Shown piece after piece: positions 1-10,809 of a stretch of 64,000 nt of DNA; position 1 is the stretch's first letter; every line of letters starts with the position of its first letter. The DNA is from Nansenia antarctica (taxonomy: Eukaryota > Chordata > Actinopteri > Argentiniformes > Microstomatidae). A program made the position numbers and the translations under genes. Where the stretch lies: NCBI GenBank assembly GCA_963989245.1, contig OZ022339.1, positions 90,860,142 through 90,924,141 of the forward strand, in the 5' to 3' direction. The notes beneath the pieces were generated by a model. It had not been told where the DNA came from, searched no databases, and saw nothing but the letters and a program-made list of their open reading frames with translations.

Positions 1-350
1 CTTTGTCTTTCACTTCTGGTTCTTACTCCAAAGGACCCAGCAGACGGACAGACGAATCCAGGACACAGCACTCACTAGGAAATCTTCAAATTCTATCATC
101 AGTAAATGTATCTTCAATGAAATATACGTTTTGTTTCAAAAAGTAAGCACAGGAAACAAACAAGTTAATTCTTAGCTACACGTGCCCTTAGCCAGTCCTT
201 TCGTTGAAACCAAGAAACACAAAATGTACGCTTTTGTCCTTTGTCCTTTTGTGTTATTTGAACATCGTTTGGACGATATGAACGAAAATGGATGAGAAAG
301 TAAATAATCCACCTCGTTTAGCATGCTAATACCCGCCATTGCCGCTTCAC
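1..350. other. Unassigned sequence
   Basis: No gene, RNA or repeat is recognised here. It is ordinary AT-rich sequence leading into the CT-rich microsatellite. Confidence 0.5.
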
Positions 351-1596
<1,246 letters not shown>

Positions 1597-4281
1597 ATGG
1601 CAGGAAACCTGAAAGACAAGGAAGCCTATCAGCGACTAAACTTTCTATATCAGGTCGGTTTTTCTTGATGTGAGAGTCACATTTCCTCCAATGTTGTTCA
1701 GTAATGTTTTATACGTGGTTATGGTTAACATATACTGGTGTTTTATACGTGGTTAGGGTTAACATATACTGGTGTTTTATACGTGTTTAGGGTTAACATA
1801 TACTGGTGTTTCATACGTGGTTAGGGTGAACATATACTGGTGTTTTATACGTGTTTAGGGTTAACATATACTGGTGTTTTATACGTGTTTAGGGTTAACA
1901 TGTACTGGTGTTTTATACGTGTTTAGGGTTAACATACTGGTGTTTTATACGTGGTTAGGGTGAACATATACTGGTGTTTTATACGTGTTTAGGGTTAACA
2001 TATACTGGTGTTTTATACGTGTTTAGGGTTAACACATACTGGTGTTCTATACGTGTTTAGGGTGAACATACTGGTGTTTTATACGTGGTTAGGGTTAACA
2101 TATACTGGTGTTTTATACGTGTTTAGGGTGAACATACTGGTGTTCTATACGTGTTTAGGGTTAACATATACTGGTGTTTTATACGTGGTTAGGGTGAACA
2201 GATAATAATGACACATATTTTTGTTTCCTCCAGGCTGCTCATTGTGTTTTGTCCCAAAACCCAGAGAACCTGGAGTTAGCTCGTTTTTACAGCTTCACAC
2301 AGAAGACCATCGCAAAACGTTTGGTGTTGAGACAGTGAGTAACATGCCCACAATAAGTTAGAGTTAACACGGTTTGAATGTTATTATATTCACAAGATGC
2401 ACAACACATTTCTGTTGTATTGTTGGAGCATGACATGAGCGTGATATGAACATGATATGAGCATGATATATGTGAACATTGCAGCAATTTCCCTCACGCT
2501 ACAGGCGTGGCCAAACCTTAAAAATATTTAAATCTAATCTAAAAACCTTCATGTTTTGCAGCAGTTATGATTAAATACAAACACTTATATCAATGTATTT
2601 TATCCATTAACTATTGTCTTATTGAATGTTTTCTTTTTTTATAATGTATGTTAAGCACTTAGAATTGCCCCTCTTGTATGAAATGTACTATACAAATAAA
2701 CTTGCCTTGCCTTTGCAGAGACCCATCGGTAAAAAGAACATTATGCAAGAAATGCTGCTCTTTGCTGGTACCTGGAGTGACGGCAACCGTAAGACAGAGA
2801 AGTACGTTGGCCCTGTGAGGACATGGTTTTGTTTTGGTTAAGCCTTGAGGTCATATTGTGTTTTTCCTTGGTAGCATACTATGGTTGGGCTAACCGATGC
2901 TTTATTCTGTACAGGGACTAGACACAGGAACCCTATGGTTGGGCTAACCCAGGGGTCGGCAACCCGCGGCTCCGGAGCCGCATGCGTCTCTTTTGCCCAT
3001 CTTCAGTGGCTCCCTGTGGCTTTGACCACAAATGGAAATTAACAACGATTATTTATTTTTTACGTTGCCGCGGTGTCTCTCCTTGAACTACAACTCCCTG
3101 CTTACGCTGTAATGTTGTACGAGGGCCAATAGGATTCGGATATGTTGGCACATGACTAGTATTTTGACTGGACCCAACATGAGACTGGATGTGACAGGTT
3201 TTTTTCAAGAGTAGACCTATATCCACAGGGATTGACGAAGTACTGCGGCAGGCAAAGCAAGAAACTATCCACATTGTCTACAACTTTGTGGCTAGATTTA
3301 TAGACGGACATCGGCGACGCACATCGATGAACGGGAGCTTCCCGGTGAGCGCTATTTGCCAGCTTTTAAATGCAAAAAGCGGCTTGTCTTTAGCTCAAAC
3401 TGTTTCCGAATTATGAACTTCTAAAGAAGGTATGATATTTGGGAGCGCCGGCGCTCCTGTGGGTGAAAAGAGGACGAGGGAGGCTAGTTTTCATTTGGTA
3501 CTGTAGTCTACAGTCTGTAGATTTGTCTATTTTTTGGCTGACGATCTCTTGGTTTGCTCACTTCCTCCGGATGAAATTACAAACTTATCCATATTTTTTC
3601 TCAGGCTAGTATAGCCAGATAAAAGTATCAACCCACCTGTTAAAAGGCACCAGAATACACGAAATTGCATCTACTCTGTTAAAAAAATGTTTGGGGGGAA
3701 CCCCCCAGACCCCCTTTACGCTATCCTAGTGTTTCACTTTTGTGAAGCACAATACGTTTGCATTCGGTTGTATGCATATGTGCTAAGGCTTATGTATTTG
3801 TAGCCTACTATTTTGATAGTAGGCTAATATATAGACACTTACAGCATGTGTTGCCTTCATTATAAGGCTTATATAAGGCTTTACATTTTTTGCGGCTCCA
3901 GACAGATTAGTTTTTTAGTTTTTTGGTCCAATATGGCTCTTTCAACATTTAAGGTTGCCGACCCCTGGGCTAACCGATGCTTTATTCTGTACAGGGACTA
4001 GACACAGGAACCGTGTGACCGTGGTGCGATGTCTCAGCTGTGGGCAGAGCAAACGGTTCCTGAACGATCCGAAACATTGTCTCTGGGTGGACCGACCTGA
4101 AGCACAGCTGGAGAACCAGCCCCAGAACCAGCCCCAGAAGCAGCCCCAGAACCAGAGCCAGCCCCAGAGCCAGGCCCAGAACCAGAGCCAGAAGCAGCCC
4201 CAGAACCAGCGCCAGCCCCAAAGCCAGCCCCAGAGCAAGCCACAGCCAGCTAAATATGGTACCAGTCCCAAACCGTCCTAA
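1597..4281 (+). CDS. rpp21: rpp21, RNase P/MRP protein subunit p21 (four coding exons)
   Basis: RPP21 is a zinc-ribbon protein subunit of nuclear RNase P, which removes the 5' leader from pre-tRNA. Four exons join in frame: 1597-1653, 2234-2334, 2719-2801 and 3995-4281, giving 175 residues. Exon 1 begins MAGNLKDKEAYQRLNFLYQ and exon 2 has the conserved ARFYSFTQKTIAKRLVLR helix; both match vertebrate RPP21 closely. The zinc-binding pairs are visible as CKKC in exon 3 and CLSC in exon 4, followed by the conserved block SKRFLNDPKHCLWVDRPEAQL. All introns have GT-AG ends (donors gtcggt, gtgagt, gtacgt). Exon phases add up exactly (528 nt with stop). The C-terminus is unusual: a Gln/Pro-rich tail of ~50 residues replaces the short tail of mammals. 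Intron 3 carries a hAT transposon and a duplicated acceptor. The identification is firm; the exact 3' end, including possible further exons, is less sure. Confidence 0.93.
1707..2201. repeat. 34-bp minisatellite in rpp21 intron 1
   Basis: About 14 units of roughly 34 bp, built on the core ttatacgtggttagggttaa plus acatatactggtg, fill most of intron 1. Units vary at gtggt/gtgtt and ttaaca/tgaaca. Each unit contains TTAGGG or a one-base variant. Frames across it are not genes. Confidence 0.95.
2505..2712 (+). mobile_element. 3' end of an L2-like LINE in rpp21 intron 2
   Basis: The sequence reads FKSNLKTFMFCSSYD then stop, the usual LINE C-terminus (compare FKSRLKTHLFNIAFK near 7750). A 3' UTR follows with the typical tail 'gcacttagaattgccc...ctatacaaataaacttgcc'. 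The same tail occurs at 32560-32630. The fragment runs directly into the intron 2 acceptor, so the LINE tail appears to supply its pyrimidine-rich tract. Confidence 0.75.
2879..2949 (+). repeat. Tandem duplication of the rpp21 exon 4 splice acceptor
   Basis: A 54-bp unit (2879-2932) starting ctatggttgggctaacc includes the polypyrimidine tract, the tgtacag acceptor and the first 18 bases of exon 4. A second copy starts at 2933 and continues after the hAT insertion (3968 onward) into the real exon 4. The first acceptor (AG at 2913-2914) therefore duplicates the functional one at 3993-3994. Splicing to it would read GGACTAGACACAGGAACC in frame, then enter the hAT and stop at TAA 3040-3042. Confidence 0.85.
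2950..3967. mobile_element. Non-autonomous hAT transposon (8-bp TSD) in rpp21 intron 3
   Basis: The ends are perfect 15-bp inverted repeats, CAGGGGTCGGCAACC at 2950 and its complement at 3953-3967. The target-site duplication GGCTAACC (2942-2949 and 3968-3975) is exact. TIR sequence and 8-bp TSD are typical of the hAT superfamily (Charlie-like). No transposase frame is present in the 1018 bp, so it moved in trans. It lies 19 bp upstream of the rpp21 exon 4 acceptor dinucleotide region and probably places the branch point inside or near its end. Confidence 0.93.
4111..4245 (+). repeat. Gln/Pro-rich coding repeat in rpp21 exon 4
   Basis: Imperfect 12-bp units of the cagccccagaac type encode repeated QPQN/QPQK/QSQ motifs. 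The reverse strand also stays open through this tract because the unit length is a multiple of three; those antisense frames have no gene support. Confidence 0.9.
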
Positions 4282-4363
4282 AGCACCCCTGATGATCAAA
4301 AGAGACGTGATACAATTGCTGAGATAGTTCCTTACCCTTTCGGCGTTATCTTTGTTCTTTCTC

Positions 4364-4536
4364 AGCTGCAGAACAACGCCCTTCCACTGGAGGGTTGCAG
4401 GAAGGCGGGACCGGGACCGGGCCCTGACCCAGAAATCCTCCATGGGATCTTTGTCTTCCTGGCACCGGTTGCCTCCATCCAAGCCTTGAGTGCAGTGGAC
4501 CCCATCTATACATCATCATCTTCTTCTTCTTCTTAG
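4364..4536 (+). other. Possible extra 3' exon downstream of rpp21
   Basis: A strong acceptor (tttgttctttctcag, ending 4363) precedes GC-rich, protein-like sequence. One frame reads RDRDRALTQKSSMGSLSSWH, another stays open for about 57 codons. A weak donor (gtacca at 4258) in rpp21 exon 4 could splice to it and give an alternative short C-terminus. I do not recognise the product. It may be an alternative exon, 3' UTR or a decayed exon. Confidence 0.25.
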
Positions 4537-4584
4537 GAGTTTAATGGCAGCTTGCATCCTTGGTGTTGCATTACTGCCATCCCA

Positions 4585-4757
4585 TGTATATGTTACGGTA
4601 CATGTGGGAATACGGTACATGTGGGAAAACTAGGGTTAGGGTTAGGTGCTAGGGTTAGGGTTAGACATGCCAGCATGTACCAAGTCGACGTAGTACCTAA
4701 CCCTAACCCTAGTTTTCCCACATGTACCGTATTCCCACATGTACCGTAACATATACA
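4585..4757. repeat. Perfect 63-bp inverted repeat with telomere-like motifs
   Basis: Left arm 4585-4647 and right arm 4695-4757 are perfect reverse complements around a 47-bp loop. Each arm contains two tacggtacatgtggga units and ends in TTAGGGTTAGGG. It would form a strong hairpin in single-stranded DNA or RNA. It could be a foldback MITE, but no clear target-site duplication is seen. Confidence 0.9.
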
Positions 4758-4759
4758 AG

Positions 4760-5690
4760 GTGTAGACTGGGTTAGTGAATTCAGATGAACAGTGACATGC
4801 CTTAGCCATCCTATACTGTCCTGCAAAGTGAAATATGTATTTATTTAAATGGGTCATTTTTGTATATATCCCACTCTGTCTCTGATGACGGCCCAGTTTC
4901 TCCAACCAATGCGTCATCCATCTACATTGGGATTGATTCAGTGAACTAAGTGGTTGTGTGAAAATGTATTTTCTTTTTTATGAAATAGGTTGAAGATGGT
5001 ATTTAAGATTTTCCCAAAATACATCACAGGATTGGAAGACTTTTTTTATTTTTATTATAAACATTTGAAATAAATGCAATGTTACAATTAACCCTTAATT
5101 GCTCCAATCTAATCTAAAGACAAAGCATATTCCTGGCAGAAATATGTGATGTGGCCCATATAGAGAGAAGGAGCAGTGTAATTCCTGAAAAGAAGTGTTA
5201 CTATGCTTCCTTCCTAAGCACTGAACCATAACATTCAACCTCTGGACAATACAGCCAAAAACATACATTGGGTGATGTCAAATATCACACTGACAGAAGT
5301 CATGAAGTCATTACCTTGACATGTCCAGCGGTTCAATACTTCATATTTTATTAGACAAAAGTTCCCACAATCATTAACAACAATATGCACTTTCCCAAAT
5401 GGTACCAAAAGCACAGGTCTATGGCTTATTCATGTATAGAAACAAAACAGTACAGTGTATTTATTTAATTAAATTGGGATAATACTTTTCGTATAAAACA
5501 AATTATGTTTTATCTTATAGCTGCTCACTGGTCACTGCAACCATAGCTCTTTAACAAAATGCATAATGTCTCCAGAAATGGTAATAAGGCATCTAGAAGT
5601 CAGTACACTGATTTGAGATTTGGCTCAGGTGTAAACAGCGAGGACATTACACCCAGTAAACAAAACAGAATCGTCTTCTATAGTCCATAG
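4760..5690. other. Intergenic or 3' UTR sequence
   Basis: No open coding exon is seen. It lies between the + strand rpp21 and a possible - strand terminal exon at 5697-5867, so it may hold 3' UTRs of both. Confidence 0.35.
5069..5074 (+). terminator. Candidate polyadenylation signal AATAAA
   Basis: An AATAAA about 790 bp after the rpp21 stop codon. On the opposite strand, AATAAA also occurs near 5045-5055 (a possible end for the - strand exon). Neither is confirmed. Confidence 0.25.
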
Positions 5691-5696
5691 GACGTC

Positions 5697-5867
5697 CTAG
5701 AAAGACGTCATCTGAACCCACATTCCGGCTTCCCTGAGGACGTCTTTTGGACTCTGTTTACTGGGACAGTCTACAGGGTCAGCGACGGCGGGGCCGTCTC
5801 CTGTACGGACAGACGAATATTCCCCTGAGACGGAGGATGTCTTCTCAGCTACCGAAGCCTCCTGCAC
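5697..5867 (-). CDS. Possible terminal exon of an unrecognised gene
   Basis: On the - strand a pyrimidine-rich acceptor (tttctgtgtacgtcctgtctgcag) is followed by an open frame reading VQEASVAEKTSSVSGEYSSV and ending ...DVLREAGMWVQMTSF, with stop TAG at 5697-5699. The frame is acidic and Ser-rich with no repeat character, which is unusual in this repeat-dense window. I do not recognise the family, and no matching upstream exon was found on this strand before the Tc1 fragment. It could be a chance frame. Confidence 0.3.
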   Translation of the reverse strand: MQEASVAEKTSSVSGEYSSVRTGDGPAVADPVDCPSKQSPKDVLREAGMWVQMTSF

Positions 5868-6171
5868 CTGCAGACAGGACGTACACAGAAACATTAGTGA
5901 ACATTAAACTAAAGCCAACGTATGAGAAGTAGGGTTGCCGCCTTCTATGTGGAGAAATAAGGGACCTCCCTCCCCCCAAAGCCCCCTGCCAAACATCTTC
6001 TCCCCCCTGGTGATAAATGATTTTTGAGGGAATCCAATACACCGATACACACGGTTTGAAGGGCTTTATTGGAAGACAAGATAACAAAAGCATATAATAA
6101 TAATAATAACTTTATTTCTCTCTATATATAGATACACAGATATCTATAATACATAGATACATACCGGTATA

Positions 6172-6626
6172 CAGTGCCTTGCAAAAGTATTCACCCCCCT
6201 TGGCTTTTTACCTATTTTATTACAACCTGTAATTTAAACATTTTTTAAATCAGAATTGTATTTGATGAATCTGCACAAAATAGTGTTAGTTTTTAAATGA
6301 AATGAGAAATATATATATAAAAAAAGAATTTTAAAAAAGAAAACTGAAAATTGGCATGTGCATAGTATTCACCCCCTTTGTTATGAAGCCCCTAAAAACT
6401 TCTGGTGCAACCAATTACCTTCAGAAGTCACATAATTAGTTAAATGAAGTCCACTTGTATGCAATCTAAGTGTCACATGATCTGTCAGTATATACACACC
6501 TTTTCTGAAAGGCCCCAGAGGCTGCAACACCTAAGCAAGAGGCACCACCAACCAAACACTGCCATGAAGACCAAGGAACTCTCCAAACAAGTCCGAGACA
6601 AAGTTGTTGAGAAGTACAAGTCAGGC
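6172..6626 (+). mobile_element. 5' part of a Tc1/mariner transposon
   Basis: It starts at a TA dinucleotide with CAGTGCCTTGCAAAAGTATTC, the hallmark end of a common fish Tc1 family. The leader and the transposase N-terminus follow, reading MKTKELSKQVRDKVVEKYKSG (about 6564-6626), the start of the paired-type DNA-binding domain. The sequence then stops abruptly at a small tandem repeat. DDE catalytic domain and 3' inverted repeat are missing, so it is dead. Confidence 0.9.
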
Positions 6627-6726
6627 TGGCCAGGGTGAGGGTGGGGTAGTAGCAGCAAGGCTGGCCAGGGTGAGGGTGGGGTAGTAGCAGCATGGCCAGG
6701 GTGAGGGTGGGGTAGTAGTAGCAAGG
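6626..6726. repeat. ~33-bp tandem repeat, 3 copies
   Basis: Three copies of ggctggccagggtgagggtg plus gggtagtagcagca begin exactly where the Tc1 fragment ends. Confidence 0.85.
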
Positions 6727-6939
6727 CGGTGGCTAAGGGCAGCGCTAAATAGATACATAGTATATGACATATTTTATGGACCAACAGGAAATACAATTGT
6801 GGAGTTTGCTACGCAGTTCTACACAGTTGTTTGGTGTGGTTTATTAAACCCCTGGATGTGTGCATTCGACTTTTGCTTCTGACTCATATGTGGAAACATT
6901 ACAGTATTATTATAAGTATTTTAATCGAGCTTTGGGTTG

Positions 6940-7340
6940 CATTCCATGAATGAAAGGCGCTATATAAATAAAGCTTTACTTACTTACTTACTAATTGTGG
7001 TGAAAATCGGGTCAATTTGGTAGTGAATGTTGAAAACCGGGACATTTGAATGTTTTACAGATATTTGTCGGGACACCAGCACGATCTGGGACAAACCGGG
7101 ACGTCTGGTCATCCTAATGTTAGTCACTTCACAGGTCGACATCAATCAGATACAGTTCTGAACGATGAATTGAAACGATGAATTGAAAATCAAGGACCCC
7201 AATTGAAATAAGCCAGTGGCTTTCTTGGGTTTTTATCCTATTAGTTTGACCTTGTATGTAATATGTACTTTCATGTACCTACTTCTGCAATCGTTCTAAT
7301 AAAGTTTTCAATCAATCAATCAATCAATCAATCAATTCTC
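6940..7340. mobile_element. Degraded LINE/SINE 3' tails
   Basis: Two retrotransposon-like tails are seen: 'gaaaggcgctatataaataaag' followed by (ttac)n near 6953-6992, and 'tctaataaagttttca' followed by (atca)n near 7298-7336. The sequence between them has no open frame. Confidence 0.55.
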
Positions 7341-7639
7341 AGGCTCCATCACATTATCATCACGTCAGGATAGCCTCCTGTCCACAAACTGTCCCTCCTC
7401 TCAGGAGATGATAGATTGCATTGTTGGACAGAGGGAGTAGGGGCTAGGGGTTGTTTCTGGACAGGACCAAGGCCAAGGACTATCCTATCATTTAAGATCT
7501 ACACAAATGAATAGGGAGTAGGGGCTAGAGGTTGTTTCTGGACCAAGGACTACTTTACCATTTGTATCCCCAGACAGTTGAGTGCTACACTGACACAGTT
7601 GTCTAATCTGAAAGACCTTTTGCTAGCATATCTCTGTGT

Positions 7640-7880
7640 ATCACATGTACAAAAGAAGAGATTTGGTGAGGCTGAATTCTCATTTTATGCACCCAAATTC
7701 TGGAATGCACTGCCAGTTTACATTAGGGATGCAACCTCAGCAAATATGTTCAAGTCAAGACTAAAAACCCATCTTTTTAATATTGCCTTTAAATGACTAA
7801 ATAATTAAATTATGATTATATAATGATTAAAGCACTTTGAGCTGCAGGAAAATTGCTATACAAATAAAAGTTATTATTAG
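7640..7880 (+). mobile_element. 3' end of an L2-like LINE
   Basis: The frame reads FGEAEFSFYAPKFWNALPVY...FKSRLKTHLFNIAFK and then stop at 7794-7796. This is the conserved C-terminal signature of L2-clade reverse transcriptase ORFs. The 3' UTR has the shared 'agcactttgagctgcaggaa...gctatacaaataaaag' ending and an (att)n tail. Confidence 0.85.
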
Positions 7881-8095
7881 TATCATTATTATTAATAATC
7901 TGATATTAAATAGTGTTCATAAACAATGGGCATAATGCAACAATGTTTTATATTTTATATACTATTAATATAGATATACTGTATAATCTTTAGATTGTTT
8001 TGTGTAGTTTTGTAATTATTCTGCTACCAGTTTATTCTCTGTTAAATGATGTTGTACACTATCCTTCAGAGAAAGAAAAAATCTGAACTAAACGA

Positions 8096-8175
8096 ACGCC
8101 TAGTGGTGATGTCATCAGAAAACGCCCAGTGATGATGTCATCAGAAAACGCCCAGAGATGATGTCATCAGAAAAC
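8096..8175. repeat. 26-bp tandem repeat, 3 copies
   Basis: Three units of cgcccagtgatgatgtcatc plus agaaaa. Each contains a TGATGTCA block resembling a CRE/AP-1 site, which may be coincidental. Confidence 0.85.
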
Positions 8176-8415
8176 GACAATGTTTGTGTGATTGTCGTTC
8201 AATGATCTCAGCAGCGTTTTCATTCTATATTATCAATGATTGATTAGATTCTCCTTATACAACCTATGCAGTTCGATACTCCCAGAGGTTGAATAAACGA
8301 AGCATCGCATTGCAGGTAAGGATAACGAATATATTAGCTAGAATAACTTTAACTGGGCAGAGGCAAGTTCATATAGCAGATCGTCAGATTGCATCTTCGT
8401 GTGTATCAGGACGGC

Positions 8416-8731
8416 CCTGTTGAAGTAGGTTATTTAAGGTCTATATTGAGGTGTTGAAGTAGCTTATTTAAGGTCTATATGGAGGTGTTGAAGTAGGTTA
8501 TTTAAGGTCTATATTGAGGTGTTGAAGTAGCTTATTTAAGGTCTATATGGAGGTGTTGAAGTAGCTTATTTAAGGTCTATATGGAGGTGTTGAAGTAGCT
8601 TATTTAAGGTCTATATGGAGGTGTTGAAGTAGCCTATTTAAGGTCTATATGGAGGTGTTGAAGTAGCTTATTTAAGGTCTATATGGAGGTGTTGAAGTAG
8701 GTTATTTAAGGTCTATATGGAAGTGTTGGGG
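8416..8731. repeat. 34-bp minisatellite, ~9 copies
   Basis: Units of gttgaagtagcttatttaag plus gtctatatggaggt, with small variants (agctta/aggtta/agccta). Confidence 0.93.
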
Positions 8732-8825
8732 TTAGGGTTATAATAGAGGATCTGTGTCTTTCTTACACCGTTGCTATGCCGACCGTTGCACCTTCTTGCA
8801 CTTGAACAGTAGTAAAGTTGATGCA

Positions 8826-8896
8826 GGCTCACTAGTCAGCTATAGCTTCATGTTGGCATGGCTCACTAGTCAGCTATAGCTTCATGTTGGCATGGA
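8826..8896. repeat. Two-copy direct repeat
   Basis: ggctcactagtcagctatag plus cttcatgttggcat is present twice, back to back. Confidence 0.85.
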
Positions 8897-8899
8897 CAT

Positions 8900-10570
8900 T
8901 TTATATTAAAACACCTGCTAGCATGCTAATTTCACTGCTAATGTTGCGGAGTTGGCTAGCTAACCCACATCACATCAGCCAAAGTAGTGATAAATATAAT
9001 TCCATAACTGGATGCTACTTTGTTTCCAATCATAGCTAGCTAGCTTACTTACTTAGCTAGCTGACTTACTCATCAAATGTAGCTTTTATGTTTATCCATC
9101 AGGCGGTCACTAGCCTGAGACCCCTGGACTCCACATACGTACAGTGGTTAGGTCCGCTCAGCCGTAGACCCATAATTTATTCCTGTCGTATTTTACATTA
9201 CTCGTAGTTCTCACACATCAACTATGCCATACTAGTTTAAAGCAACTCTGCTCTTTACAATGTATCTTTTTAATTATTTTATTGTGCTGTGTTGGAAGCA
9301 ATGGAATCTGAAATAAGATGTTGTCACAGGTTTCCACATCTTCTGTATTCACCTCTTTGCTCGCTGCCTCATTGCCCACTGCCTCCGATGCCTCCGATGC
9401 ATTTGCCTTCTCCAGAGGAGCCTTCTGGATCTTGGTCTTGCCATTTGTTGTTAGTTTATTTTTTGCTTCACTCTTCTCAAGCTTTGATCATGTTTTTTGT
9501 TTTTTGTGTTTTAGTCATCTCACTAAAACTGATCTGAAAAGTAAAGATTTAGGCTATAATGTTAGGATAGGATAGCCTTTATGATATCTCTGATGGATAT
9601 TAATAATCTGAATTATGAAACTGAATTCATCAGGCGAGGTCAAAATAAATTGTAATGGAAAAGGGTTCAAAGGTCACAAGGGAGAACACCCCTATTGAAA
9701 CACAGTACATTGGGCTTAGGCTAATTGGAACAAGTGGGCTTAAAGGGAACATCAGTTATTTAATGGATAAAAGACATACATTCTACATACATGACATAAA
9801 AAAAACTGTGATACAAATGGTGCACTAATATAACATGAAAAGTAAACATGTATCATGCAGAGAAGTAATTAAATACACTAATTTCCATCCACCCCAAACA
9901 GTGTGATTTTTTTTGCTAGTGTCTCATTTAAACCCACCTGATCAAAATGTTAATTTAAAACACAATTATGATAAACATACACATTTATTGACCATTTAAC
10001 TGTATAAATAATATGAACTGCATACAAAAATATAAACTACCGGTATGCATGCTTATCATGCGTTATGTCATTGCAATGAACCATACTAATCAGCTACTGT
10101 ATGGTAGCACTATGTGGTTGGTTAGTTAGCATGCTAAAACTCATATTTTGATTTAAAAAGAAACAATATTATTACTTCAAGATATGGCTTATTCAAAACA
10201 TTAATCTCTTAATTGCTGATTACAAATGAGTACTTACCAATAATAGGAGTAGAAATATGAAGAAAACAGTTCTTCTGGGGTACCGACAAGACCAACATTG
10301 TTTTCCACCTTCTTCTCAGCTCAGCCGGCACATGTCAAATGTGTACTTCCCTAACTTCCCTAATCAGCAAATCTGATTGGCTTACATGCTCTGAAGGCAA
10401 GCATGCTTGATCTGTGTTCTGTACTGTTTTCGTGTTCCCCTATTCTTTTCTTTTTCTTTTTAGTGCTTCCAGTCACCAACACCGCTTCCAGTCACCTATC
10501 CCCTCCAAACCCCTGACTAAACCACCAAGCTCGCTGGAGAAGAGTTTGCATGCAAAACAGTACACACAAC
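8900..10570. other. Unassigned AT-rich sequence
   Basis: No exon, RNA gene or recognisable transposon is seen on either strand. Short frames near 9290-9575 have no protein-like support. Confidence 0.4.
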
Positions 10571-10574
10571 CTGT

Positions 10575-10808
10575 TTAGGGTGAGTACAGTAGCCACCTTC
10601 TAGAAACATTCTTCCCTTTAGGCAATATACAGTTCAGAAGTTCATTGTTGGAACTTGTAGTCTTTCCACCAAGTGCTCTCTTGGACTGAAGCTGGGTATT
10701 TTTCACTGTGGTTTTGGAAGGGGACTGCTCCTCTTTCAATAAGCACTGAGTTAACAATGTCACTGGAAGTGCTTCGTCATAATGCAGGGTTAGTGGCCTC
10801 ATAGCCAC
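10575..10808 (-). pseudogene. Possible hAT transposase fragment
   Basis: An open - strand frame (LTLHYDEALPVTLLTQCLL...) directly flanks the L2 insertion. A recognisable hAT N-terminal fragment on the same strand lies on the other side (12513-12840). The two may be parts of one hAT copy split by the LINE. The assignment rests on position; the protein itself was not clearly matched. Confidence 0.35.
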
Positions 10809-10809
10809 A

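Noticed and set aside
3942..4482. Antisense frames of 69-166 codons opposite rpp21 exon 4
   Set aside because: They exist only because the 12-bp coding repeat keeps all frames open.
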